NCBI GenBank assembly: GCA_900551465.1
Contig: URWL01000028.1
Span: 1 to 11,675, forward strand
Direction: 5' to 3'
DNA: 11,675 bases
Source of the DNA: an uncultured Blautia sp.
GTDB taxonomy: Bacteria > Bacillota > Clostridia > Lachnospirales > Lachnospiraceae
The notes beneath the pieces were generated by a model that made no database searches, was not told where the DNA came from, and was given only the letters and a program-made list of their open reading frames with translations. The translations under genes were made by a program, and so were the position numbers. The first letter of the stretch is position 1. The number at the start of each line of letters is the position of its first letter. Shown piece after piece: positions 1 through 6,835 of this stretch.

Positions 1-358
1 CCTCTCTGGTCCTTTTGATATTTTCTTCAAACGGAAAAGAGGAGCTGTCATACATAACCGACGTAAAACCAAGCTCCAGAGCTTTCTTTACTGTTTCCAC
101 GGTCAGTCCGTGATCCAGATGTACTGCAACATCCACCTTTGCTTCTTTTGCCGCCTGAACCATCATAGGTCCCATAAGCGCAAGCGGGGAATGTTTCAGC
201 CGGACTTCTGCAATCTGAAGGATGATCGGTGTTTCCAGTTCCTCTGCAGCCTGAATGGCTCCTTTCACCATTTCCATATTTCCCACGCTGAAAGCTCCAA
301 CGCCTCTGCCTTCATTTTTTGCCTGCTGAAGCAGCTTTTTCATTGTTACCAATGCCAT
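1..358 (-). CDS. iolJ: Class II aldolase, probable 2-deoxy-5-keto-gluconate-6-phosphate aldolase (IolJ-like), 3' end missing
   Basis: Only the N-terminal 119 residues are visible; the gene runs off the left edge. I translated it from the minus strand starting at ATG 358. The protein opens MALVTMKKLLQQAKNEG and carries HLDHG at residues 80-84, where D82 is the expected catalytic Asp and H83 a zinc ligand, as in GatY/KbaY-type class II aldolases. GFTSVMYDSS at 97-106 matches the family's GFxSVMxDGS motif with Ser in place of the usual Gly. In an iol operon the likely reaction is cleavage of 2-deoxy-5-keto-D-gluconate 6-phosphate to dihydroxyacetone phosphate and malonate semialdehyde in the cytoplasm. 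The start overlaps the end of the upstream MFS gene by 47 bases and has its own AGGAG site. Sequence alone cannot separate this from fructose-bisphosphate or tagatose-bisphosphate aldolase; the assignment rests on context. Confidence 0.83.
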   Translation of the reverse strand, partial: MALVTMKKLLQQAKNEGRGVGAFSVGNMEMVKGAIQAAEELETPIILQIAEVRLKHSPLALMGPMMVQAAKEAKVDVAVHLDHGLTVETVKKALELGFTSVMYDSSSFPFEENIKRTRE

Positions 359-1583
359 AATCATCACTCCTGTCTGACTTATTCAACGTTATCCGCAGCA
401 TTTCAATAAAAACAAAGGCGGCTGCCGCAAAGACTGCCCCTGCTGCAAAAACATATCTCATTCCATTTTCCCCAACATTGATCATCCTGGTAAGAACCGG
501 AGTCCCAAACGTAGCGATCACGATCCCCAGCATAACAAACCCATAATTTTCACCTGCATGCCGGATACCAAATACCGAACTTGTAAGAGAAGGAAAGCTT
601 CCCATAATCCCGCCATAGCAGCCATAGATCAGGATCACAGCCACAGTGGCTCCGTAGGAATCCGAAAAACATAACAGTATCATGGCTGCTGCTGCAATGA
701 CCAGAACCCCTTTGATACATACAATCCTTCCAACTTTATCTGCAAGAGAAGGCAGCACCAGTCTGGTCAGGGCATTTACCACTGATCCGATCATAACGGA
801 ACTGACAGCTGCCGCTGCAGGTATGCCCAATTCAAGCTGGTAGCTCTGTGAAATCGGGGAGATCATAAAATATGAGATCAGTCCAAACAACATGGTCGCA
901 AGAAGAAAATAAAACTGTTTCGTACGAAGCATTTCCCCGGAGGTATACTGTCTGCATGTGCTTTGTGCTTCCCCCATACCTGTCTTTGCAGTCTCTCTGT
1001 TTTCTTCAGGAGATGCAAAAAACAGACTGCTCAGGATCCATGCCGCAGCCATAAGGATTCCTACAGTAAGAAGTGTGGCTTTTGGTCCTTCTTTTTCCAG
1101 AAGCTGCCGGCTCAATGGAGCCATAAAAAGCCCGCATAATCCGTTGGCAGTGACCACAATCCCGGATGCAAAGCCTGTTCTGTCAGGGAACCACTGCTGG
1201 GCAGCCGCCAGTATCACCGTATACATCATTCCCTGTCCAAGCCCCTGCATCACACCATAAGTCAGATACATAGGAAGCGGAGAAGAAACCAGAGAAAATG
1301 CTGACATCAGGATTCCAGTAGAAAGCAGTCCGCCGCCCAGGAACAGAACCTTTCTTGGACCAAAGCGGTTCTGCATACGGCCTCCCAGGATATTTCCAAA
1401 AACAAAAGCGCTCAGCGCCAGATAAAAGCACATAGCCCCCTGGCTCTGAGTCCATCCGGTGCCTTCTGTTACATAAGGCTGGTAGATGGACCAGACATGG
1501 GGAAATCCAGTAAAAAATATCGCAAAGGCACCTGTGAGCATCATCAAAAACCGCTGTCTTTTCTGTGTCCCTGCTGTTTTCAT
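312..1583 (-). CDS. MFS transporter, oxalate/formate antiporter (OFA)-like
   Basis: This 423-residue integral membrane protein has many hydrophobic segments spread over its length, consistent with 12 transmembrane helices. The loop between helices 2 and 3 carries GGRMQNRFGPRK (67-78), the MFS signature in its OxlT-like form. The N-terminal part (GFPHVWSIYQPYV, about 26-38, followed by GWTQSQ) also resembles the oxalate/formate antiporter family, whose members move small carboxylates. The ATG at 1583 is preceded by AAGGAG at good spacing, and the stop of the alcohol dehydrogenase gene lies only 16 bases upstream, so it is co-transcribed. Position between the dehydrogenase and the aldolase suggests it exports a short carboxylic acid made from malonate semialdehyde, such as 3-hydroxypropionate; this is inference. 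An inositol or other substrate importer role is the main alternative. The C-terminal tail is hydrophilic and overlaps the aldolase start. Confidence 0.85.
   Translation of the reverse strand: MKTAGTQKRQRFLMMLTGAFAIFFTGFPHVWSIYQPYVTEGTGWTQSQGAMCFYLALSAFVFGNILGGRMQNRFGPRKVLFLGGGLLSTGILMSAFSLVSSPLPMYLTYGVMQGLGQGMMYTVILAAAQQWFPDRTGFASGIVVTANGLCGLFMAPLSRQLLEKEGPKATLLTVGILMAAAWILSSLFFASPEENRETAKTGMGEAQSTCRQYTSGEMLRTKQFYFLLATMLFGLISYFMISPISQSYQLELGIPAAAAVSSVMIGSVVNALTRLVLPSLADKVGRIVCIKGVLVIAAAAMILLCFSDSYGATVAVILIYGCYGGIMGSFPSLTSSVFGIRHAGENYGFVMLGIVIATFGTPVLTRMINVGENGMRYVFAAGAVFAAAAFVFIEMLRITLNKSDRSDDYGIGNNEKAASAGKK
367..371 (-). promoter_or_regulatory. Ribosome binding site for iolJ inside the MFS gene
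   Basis: AGGAG reads on the minus strand eight bases before ATG 358. It lies inside the coding sequence of the upstream transporter gene and supports a true overlapping start for the aldolase rather than a start after the transporter stop. Confidence 0.7.
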
Positions 1584-1599
1584 ATATGTTCTCCTTTTC

Positions 1600-2751
1600 T
1601 TACCAGAGATTTCTGTACATTTCCTTTACATCATCCTCTGTGATATCGCGGATTGTATTCTGGGGGCTTCCGCTTTCCATTGCGTCATGTGCCATTTTGT
1701 CGATCACGCCAAAGAATTCTTCTTTCTGGATCCCGTATTCTTCCAGAGTTGGGGTCTCCAGCTCTTTTGTAAGATCTGCCACTGCCTGAAGGAATTTTTC
1801 GGCAGCAGTTTTGTCAGAATCCTCCGCGTCAGCAGCTCCGATGGCTCTTCCCAGCTCTCCGAAACGATCATATGCCCCTTCCAGAGCGAAGCCAAGACAT
1901 ACCTTCATCAGCATGGCATTGGAAAGTCCGTGCGCTACATGGAAGAGCGCTCCGATAGGACGGCTCATTCCATGGATCAAGGTTACGGAAGCGTTGTTAA
2001 AAGCAATTCCTGCTTCAAGAGCTGCAACAGACATTTCCACTCTTGCCTCTTCATTTTTTCCATCATGAAATGCAGTGGGAAGATATTTAAAAATACGTTT
2101 TACCGCTGACAGGGCAAATGTATCGGAAAGTGTCTGTGACTTTCTGGAAGTATATGCTTCCACTGCATGACAAAGTGCATCCAGTCCGGTAGCAGCTGTG
2201 ATCTTCGGAGGAGCAGTCATAGTAAACTGCGGATCGATCACTGCCAGTGCAGGCATCAGGACCTTTCCCTTTAACAGCATCTTGATATTGTTTACGGTAT
2301 CTGTGATGATCGTAAACTGTGTTGCCTCGGATCCGGTTCCTGCAGTAGTCGGAATAGCAACCATAGGAGGCATTTCCACATCAATGACTTTACCCATGTA
2401 ATCGCAGATGCTTCCTCCGTCTGCTACAAGAGATCCTATGGCTTTCATGGAGTCGATAGGGCTTCCGCCTCCAAGAGCTACCAGAAAATCACACGCTTCT
2501 TCTTTATACATTTTCAGACCGGCTTCAATCATTTTGTCGGTAGGTTCTCCTGTGATCCCGGAATAGATCACATATTCAATTCCCTGATTTTTCAGAGCAG
2601 CTTCAACCTTTGCACAGTTGCCAAGATCGATCATTACATTATCAGTTACGATCATTGCCTTTTTTCCAAGCTGTTTCATGGAAGCCTCTGCCATATCCAA
2701 AGCTCCTGCGCCTGTGATGATCTGTCCCGGTACAATAAATTCTCTTGCCAT
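1600..2751 (-). CDS. Iron-containing (group III) alcohol dehydrogenase, candidate malonate-semialdehyde reductase
   Basis: A 383-residue cytoplasmic NAD(P)H-dependent oxidoreductase starting MAREFIVPGQ. GGGSPIDSMK (94-103) is the nucleotide-binding motif. D191 and H195 in GLDALCHAVEAY, H260 in IHGMSRPIG and H274 in HVAHGLSN are the expected four metal ligands of the FucO/1,3-propanediol dehydrogenase family, so all key residues are present. Length is normal for the family. The longer reading frame back to 2841 would run deep into iolB, so I chose ATG 2751, which has AAGGAGG eight bases before it. The gene sits 13 bases after iolB. No malonate-semialdehyde dehydrogenase (iolA) is visible, and the aldolase two genes downstream releases malonate semialdehyde, so reduction to 3-hydroxypropionate with NADH recycling is the most attractive role. 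The substrate is inferred; lactaldehyde, glyceraldehyde or another aldehyde is possible. Confidence 0.9.
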   Translation of the reverse strand: MAREFIVPGQIITGAGALDMAEASMKQLGKKAMIVTDNVMIDLGNCAKVEAALKNQGIEYVIYSGITGEPTDKMIEAGLKMYKEEACDFLVALGGGSPIDSMKAIGSLVADGGSICDYMGKVIDVEMPPMVAIPTTAGTGSEATQFTIITDTVNNIKMLLKGKVLMPALAVIDPQFTMTAPPKITAATGLDALCHAVEAYTSRKSQTLSDTFALSAVKRIFKYLPTAFHDGKNEEARVEMSVAALEAGIAFNNASVTLIHGMSRPIGALFHVAHGLSNAMLMKVCLGFALEGAYDRFGELGRAIGAADAEDSDKTAAEKFLQAVADLTKELETPTLEEYGIQKEEFFGVIDKMAHDAMESGSPQNTIRDITEDDVKEMYRNLW

Positions 2752-2759
2752 AATTTTTT

Positions 2760-2766
2760 CCTCCTT
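2760..2766 (-). promoter_or_regulatory. Ribosome binding site fixing the alcohol dehydrogenase start
   Basis: AAGGAGG on the minus strand ends eight bases before ATG 2751 and shares its first two bases with the TAA stop of iolB. It decides between ATG 2751 and the longer in-frame start at 2841, and suggests the two genes are translationally coupled. Confidence 0.85.
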
Positions 2767-3550
2767 AAAACTGTGCGTCATGAAGCCATGTGTAACGTTC
2801 ATCTTCACAACGGTCTGTCTGAAGCCATGGATTTCCATCAATATGACGGATCATCCAGCATGTATACATCTGAAATCCCGGCGCTGCCGCCTGAGGATGC
2901 AGTTCTCCTCCCGGAATCGCAGAAAAACTGTTGTTTACACTTTTAAAAACCTGATCTCCTACAAAGCTTGCCCCGAAGCCCTCCGGTCTGTCAAATTTAA
3001 ACAGATAGGTTTCCGGCTGGGGATGTCTGTGAGGAAGATAGCCGGACCAGTTTCCACGGTCATTTAACACTTCTCCAAGTACCATATTGGATTTCGGTGA
3101 AATATCATGATCAAAAATCGTATTTACCCGGCGTTTTGCAACATTCCCGAATTTCCCTACGCTGGAATAGCCCCACGGCGCGTCTTCCGGTGCATAAAGA
3201 CGGCTGTCAAAGCTGTTTTCATTTTTTGTGCACTGTACCAGGATCTCTGATTCCTGTTCCGCTGTAACCTTTATTTCATGAAAGCCGGATACATGAACGC
3301 ACCAGGGGCCCTCTGTAAAGACATCTTTTCTGCTTACTGTTTTTTCGGAATCGTCCCACTGATATGTGATCTTTCCGGAAAGAAGAAGGACCGCTGTTTC
3401 CTCGCCTTCCCGATAGAAAGATCTCTTCTCTCCTGCAGCCATGCGATAAACACGAATATCCATCATCATTTCGCTGTAATCATTATCATAGGTTGTCAGA
3501 ATCATTTCTCCTTTTTCATCAAATTCCGGATATCCAAAAACCTTGCCCAT
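2765..3550 (-). CDS. iolB: 5-deoxy-glucuronate isomerase
   Basis: This 261-residue cupin of the KduI/IolB family isomerises 5-deoxy-D-glucuronate to 2-deoxy-5-keto-D-gluconate in inositol degradation. The first half holds one cupin-like barrel (around 30-110). The second half contains SGYLPHRHPQPET (169-181) with H174, H176 and E180 as likely metal ligands, and GELHPQAAAPG (215-225) with H218 as the fourth. AKRRVNTIFD (138-147) and RGNWSGYLPH (165-174) also match IolB proteins. It is about ten residues shorter than the Bacillus subtilis enzyme, mainly in the loop after the HxH motif, which appears compact here. ATG 3550 follows an AGAGG site. The gene lies 19 bases after iolD and 13 before the alcohol dehydrogenase, inside operon 2. 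The family call is firm. Confidence 0.93.
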   Translation of the reverse strand: MGKVFGYPEFDEKGEMILTTYDNDYSEMMMDIRVYRMAAGEKRSFYREGEETAVLLLSGKITYQWDDSEKTVSRKDVFTEGPWCVHVSGFHEIKVTAEQESEILVQCTKNENSFDSRLYAPEDAPWGYSSVGKFGNVAKRRVNTIFDHDISPKSNMVLGEVLNDRGNWSGYLPHRHPQPETYLFKFDRPEGFGASFVGDQVFKSVNNSFSAIPGGELHPQAAAPGFQMYTCWMIRHIDGNPWLQTDRCEDERYTWLHDAQF

Positions 3551-3569
3551 TCCGGTACCTCTCTTTCTA

Positions 3570-5501
3570 TCAATACTCTCTTGCTGCTCTTCTGCCTTCC
3601 ATAACGCCTTCGCAGGCCTCTCTTACAGATTCTTTCACAGAAGTTGTTGCGATTCCTACGTTCCACCAGGACTCATATCCGTCTGTCATTGTCTTCGGAA
3701 TCACCTTCAGGTCAAACAGGCAGGCTTTTGTCTGTTTTTTGGCATCTGTAAGAGCCGCTTCCAGTTCTCCGATGGTTTTGCAGGTATATGTTTTTAATCC
3801 ATAGCCTTCGCCGATCTTGGCGTAATCTACCGGGATCAGATCTCCGCATGGTTTTTTGCCGTCTGTATAACGGAATTCTGTGGCAATACTTCCGATTCCA
3901 TGGTTCATTTCCAGGTTATTGATGCATCCGAATCCACAGTTGTCAAATACCAGGATATTCACTTTTTTGCGCTCCTGCATAATAGTCATGATCTCACTGT
4001 GGAGCATCTGGAAGCTGGAATCACCTACCACACAATAAACCTCATTGTCAGGCTCTGCAAATTTTACTCCAAGGGTAGCGGCCACTTCATAACCCATACA
4101 GGAATAACCGTATTCTGCATGGTATCCGCCTCTCTTATCTGTAGTCCACATTCTCTGCATACAGCTTGGAAGGGATCCGCCGGCAGTGATCACAGTCGCA
4201 TCCTCATCAATAGTTCTTCGAAGAGCTGCAAGGGCTGCTGTCTGAGTGATCTTTCCATCAGTAAGCTTTACAAACTCCGGAATGGTTCTTGGATCTCTTG
4301 CCTTGATCATCGGCTCAAAATCATCACCTGTATACTGGATGCTTCCAAGGCGCTCCATTTCTTTGTCCCAGATCTGCTTTGCCTCCTGGATTTCTGTGGT
4401 ATATCCGGATCTGTAGCCTTTTTCACGAAGCATATCTGCCAGTGCTTCTACGGTTGCTTTTGCATCTCCCACAGCCTTTACTGCATCCATCTTGTACGCA
4501 TGATATCTGCAGTTATTAATGGTAACAAATTGTACATTTTCGTTTTTATAAAGCCATTTGGAGCTTGTGGTAAAATCAGAAAGTCTGGATCCAATTGCGA
4601 TCACCACATCTGCATCTCTTGCAATCACATTTGACGCATAAGTACCGGTAACACCAATTCCGCCGAGACAGTAAGGATCGCTGGATTTACATGCACTCTT
4701 ACCTGCCTGTGTTTCACCAAATGGAATATGGAATTCATGGCAGAAATTTTCAACGGTTTCCCCTGCTTCAGAATATCTTACTCCGCCGCCTACGATCACA
4801 AGTGGTTTTTTCGCCTCTGCAATAACCTCTGCAATATCTTCCAGTTCTTCCTGGACAGCTGCCGGTCTTGTAATACGGTGTACACGTTTCTTAAAGAAAT
4901 ATTCCGGGAAATCATAAGATTCGCCTTCTACATCCTGACAAAGGGCGATGCAGCAGGCTCCTGTTTCTGCCGGATCTGTCAGAACTCTCATGGCATTAAT
5001 AAGAGCTGTCATGATCATCTCCGGTCTTGTGATACGATCCCAGTATTTGCATACCGGCTTAAATGCATCGTTTGTGGTAACTGCCAGACTGCTGCTCTGT
5101 TCCAGCTGCTGAAGAACAGGATCCGGCTGGCGGGAAGCAAAGGTATCTGCCGGAAATACAAGAAGAGGGATATTATTTACTGTGGCTGTTGCACAGGCAG
5201 TTACCATATTGGCTGCTCCCGGACCTACAGAAGATGCACAGGCAATGATTTTTTTACGATTGCTCTGTTTTGCAAAAGCAATTGCTGTATGGCACATTCC
5301 CTGCTCGTTTCTTCCCTGCAGTACTCTCAGCTGTCCCGGATCAGAATCCAGCGCTTCTCCAAGACCTACTGCAATCCCGTGTCCGAAAATGGTAAAGAAT
5401 CCTTCTACAAACTTCGTTTCTTCCCCGTCCATTTTTACATACTGATTATCAAGAAATTTTACAATTGCCTGAGCTACTGTCATTCGGATGGTCTTTGTCA
5501 T
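3570..5501 (-). CDS. iolD: 3D-(3,5/4)-trihydroxycyclohexane-1,2-dione hydrolase (ring-opening)
   Basis: A 643-residue thiamine-diphosphate enzyme, close to the usual IolD length of about 640. It hydrolyses the cyclic dione made by IolE to 5-deoxy-D-glucuronate, the C-C cleavage that opens the inositol ring. FVEGFFTIFGHG (31-42) and RNEQGMCHTAIAFAK (64-78, with E66 as the probable cofactor-activating Glu) lie in the pyrimidine-binding domain. The middle domain spans roughly 210-360. The pyrophosphate domain carries GDSSF (493-497) and the later NN pair at 528-529, the metal and diphosphate binding motif. ATG 5501 is preceded by AGGAGG nine bases upstream. The iolC stop codon overlaps the start of that site, leaving a 12-base gap, so translation is likely coupled. 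All expected motifs are intact. Confidence 0.95.
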   Translation of the reverse strand: MTKTIRMTVAQAIVKFLDNQYVKMDGEETKFVEGFFTIFGHGIAVGLGEALDSDPGQLRVLQGRNEQGMCHTAIAFAKQSNRKKIIACASSVGPGAANMVTACATATVNNIPLLVFPADTFASRQPDPVLQQLEQSSSLAVTTNDAFKPVCKYWDRITRPEMIMTALINAMRVLTDPAETGACCIALCQDVEGESYDFPEYFFKKRVHRITRPAAVQEELEDIAEVIAEAKKPLVIVGGGVRYSEAGETVENFCHEFHIPFGETQAGKSACKSSDPYCLGGIGVTGTYASNVIARDADVVIAIGSRLSDFTTSSKWLYKNENVQFVTINNCRYHAYKMDAVKAVGDAKATVEALADMLREKGYRSGYTTEIQEAKQIWDKEMERLGSIQYTGDDFEPMIKARDPRTIPEFVKLTDGKITQTAALAALRRTIDEDATVITAGGSLPSCMQRMWTTDKRGGYHAEYGYSCMGYEVAATLGVKFAEPDNEVYCVVGDSSFQMLHSEIMTIMQERKKVNILVFDNCGFGCINNLEMNHGIGSIATEFRYTDGKKPCGDLIPVDYAKIGEGYGLKTYTCKTIGELEAALTDAKKQTKACLFDLKVIPKTMTDGYESWWNVGIATTSVKESVREACEGVMEGRRAAREY

Positions 5502-5513
5502 AATATGTTCCTC

Positions 5514-6548
5514 CTATACTCTGGCGATCATTTCGCCGAATTTCTCTTTTTCTTCTTTTATAAATGCATGTACTTCTTCCGGTCCCGGAAGGGAATCGGA
5601 ACAATTGTTGCTCCTTACCATCATAGATGCCTCTGCGGATCCGAATTCCAGGCAGTCAATGATCTCCCAGCCCTGATAGAGTCCATATAAAAATCCTGAG
5701 CCATAACCATCGCCTCCGCCAAAGCCTTTGCGGGCTTCTACCGGAAACGGCTTAATGCTGAAGTTCTGTCCGTCGCAGGTATAGGCAGTTGAGCCTTTCA
5801 TACCATGCTTGATCACAACAATCTTTGCTCTGCAAGACTGCCAGTAAGCCGCGCTTTCTTCATCCGTCATACCTGGTCTGATCAGCTTTTCTGTCAGGTC
5901 GAATTCCTCTCTGGAACCCATGATGATGTCTGCTTCTTTTGCTACCATTGAATAATAGATTGCGATCTCATCTGAGTTTTTCCAGTTGTATTCCCGGTAA
6001 TCGATGTCAAAAATAATTCTGGTGTCATTTTTCTTTGCAAGCATCACTGCCTTCAGCGCCGCTTCGCGGGAAGGACTTTCTGCAAGTGCCGTACCGGAGA
6101 TCAGGATTGATTTTGCCTCTCTGATATAATCTTCATCAATATCATCTACATGAAGCTGAAGATCCGCGATCTTGTTTCTGTACATCAGGATGCTGCTCTC
6201 CTTTGGAGAAAGCATTTCTGTAAATGTAAGGCCCAGCTTTTCTCCGTTTGTGCATCTGGTGATATGAGAAGTATCAATGCCCTGTTCCTGGAAATATTCT
6301 GTCACAAAATCGCCAAACTGATCGTCGGATACCTTGCCGATAAATCCGGCTTTCATTCCATGATGTGTCACACCGACAGCAATGTTTGCAGGGGATCCGC
6401 CTACAAATTTTTCAAAGGTATGTACCTTTTTCAGCGGTTTAAACTCTTCTTTTACCTGATCGTTGTATGCAGGATTAAAGTCGATCGCTACTCTGCCCAG
6501 TAATATGAGATCGTATTTTCTGCTTTCATCAAATTTGATATATTCCAT
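5514..6548 (-). CDS. iolC: 5-dehydro-2-deoxygluconokinase
   Basis: A 344-residue PfkB/ribokinase-family sugar kinase that phosphorylates 2-deoxy-5-keto-D-gluconate to its 6-phosphate using ATP. DLILLGRVAIDF (13-24) starts the Rossmann-like fold. FVGGSPANIAVG (48-59) is the N-terminal PfkB signature. FGGGDGYGSGF (276-286) is the C-terminal signature, with D280 as the catalytic base and anion hole glycines before it; the usual GAGD reads GGGD here, a mild and tolerated change. The protein is about 20 residues longer than the B. subtilis enzyme. ATG 6548 follows GGAGG. It is the first gene of operon 2, 57 bases downstream of a predicted transcription start, and leads into iolD with a 12-base gap. 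The context with iolB and iolD makes the specific kinase assignment strong. Confidence 0.94.
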   Translation of the reverse strand: MEYIKFDESRKYDLILLGRVAIDFNPAYNDQVKEEFKPLKKVHTFEKFVGGSPANIAVGVTHHGMKAGFIGKVSDDQFGDFVTEYFQEQGIDTSHITRCTNGEKLGLTFTEMLSPKESSILMYRNKIADLQLHVDDIDEDYIREAKSILISGTALAESPSREAALKAVMLAKKNDTRIIFDIDYREYNWKNSDEIAIYYSMVAKEADIIMGSREEFDLTEKLIRPGMTDEESAAYWQSCRAKIVVIKHGMKGSTAYTCDGQNFSIKPFPVEARKGFGGGDGYGSGFLYGLYQGWEIIDCLEFGSAEASMMVRSNNCSDSLPGPEEVHAFIKEEKEKFGEMIARV

Positions 6549-6567
6549 TTCCTACCTCCATTTTCTA

Positions 6568-6642
6568 TTTGCGTTCATTGCGTGCTTTTCTGTTCATCTT
6601 TCTGTATTTTTATATTAGCACGCCCATTTATTGCGTGCAATA
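6568..6642. promoter_or_regulatory. Candidate repressor operators: repeated WTTGCGTKC elements around the iolC promoter
   Basis: On the plus strand TTTGCGTTC (6568-6576) and ATTGCGTGC (6577-6585) sit in direct tandem in the iolC leader, and ATTGCGTGC recurs at 6630-6638. The last copy is part of a 14-base near-palindrome, TATTGC-GT-GCAATA (6629-6642), overlapping the -35. It also pairs with GCACGC at 6618-6623 to form an inverted repeat with a nine-base spacer lying across the promoter spacer. Position and symmetry fit a repressor operator of LacI or a similar type. The protein is unknown, and no repressor gene is seen in the window. Confidence 0.6.
6612..6640 (-). promoter_or_regulatory. Predicted sigma-A promoter of operon 2 (iolC-iolD-iolB-adh-MFS-iolJ)
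   Basis: On the minus strand a -35 element TTGCAC (6635-6640) is followed by exactly 17 bases and then TAATAT (6612-6617). TG one base before the -10 makes it an extended -10 as well. Start of transcription would fall near 6605, giving a leader of about 57 bases before iolC. The inverted GCACGC/GCGTGC repeat fills the spacer and covers the -35, so a bound repressor would block RNA polymerase. Confidence 0.75.
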
Positions 6643-6717
6643 TGTTTTCTGCACTTTTTTCATTTTCTATATTTTATACAAATAACACTTTCTTTATTTG
6701 TGAAAAGTCCATAAATT

Positions 6718-6743
6718 ATTTTGATTTTACCTATAATCAAAAT
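6718..6743. repeat. AT-rich inverted repeat upstream of the iolC promoter
   Basis: ATTTTGATT (6718-6726) and AATCAAAAT (6735-6743) are perfect 9-base arms with an 8-base spacer, about 80 bases upstream of the -35. It is too AT-rich for a stable RNA hairpin and lacks a following T-run on either strand, so a protein binding site is more plausible than a terminator. The surrounding 6661-6780 stretch is AT-rich, with no open frame or RNA gene I can recognise. Confidence 0.4.
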
Positions 6744-6777
6744 GGTTATTCCCCTTTTTCTTACGATTACATCATGC

Positions 6778-6810
6778 AAAAAGGCACGCGTGCTTTTTTG
6801 CGTGCCTTTT
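6778..6810 (-). terminator. Intrinsic terminator of operon 1 (iolE-iolG-transporter)
   Basis: On the minus strand AAAAGGCACGC and GCGTGCCTTTT form a perfect 11-bp stem around a 10-base loop, followed by a run of five T. It lies 26 bases past the transporter stop. The plus strand also reads into T-rich sequence, so it could act in both directions. The stem holds the same GCACGC...GCGTGC pair as the iolC operator, with a 10-base rather than 9-base spacer, and the overlap at 6784-6793 makes a perfect GCACGCGTGC palindrome. Confidence 0.8.
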
Positions 6811-6835
6811 GTTTCTGCTGTATATCATCCCACCA

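Noticed and set aside
1486..2109. 207-codon open frame on the plus strand
   Set aside because: Antisense to the alcohol dehydrogenase and MFS genes; low-complexity translation without family features.
2752..2841. Longer N-terminus for the alcohol dehydrogenase starting at 2841
   Set aside because: The extra 30 residues lie mostly inside iolB and do not resemble the family; ATG 2751 has a near-perfect ribosome binding site.
3900..4634. 244-codon open frame on the plus strand
   Set aside because: Fully antisense to the pyrophosphate and middle domains of iolD; no recognisable domain.
4728..5690. 320-codon open frame on the plus strand
   Set aside because: It lies antisense to iolD and iolC, whose motifs are intact; its translation is rich in Cys, His and Phe, with no recognisable domain, as expected of a shadow frame.
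6661..6700. Second promoter for iolC using TATAAA near 6675
   Set aside because: No acceptable -35 lies 16-18 bases upstream, while the 6612-6640 promoter matches well in both elements and spacing.
6778..6810. Reading the GGCACGC hairpin as only an operator
   Set aside because: Its 11-bp perfect stem with a T-run, 26 bases after a stop codon, is best explained as a terminator; any operator role is kept as a secondary idea.
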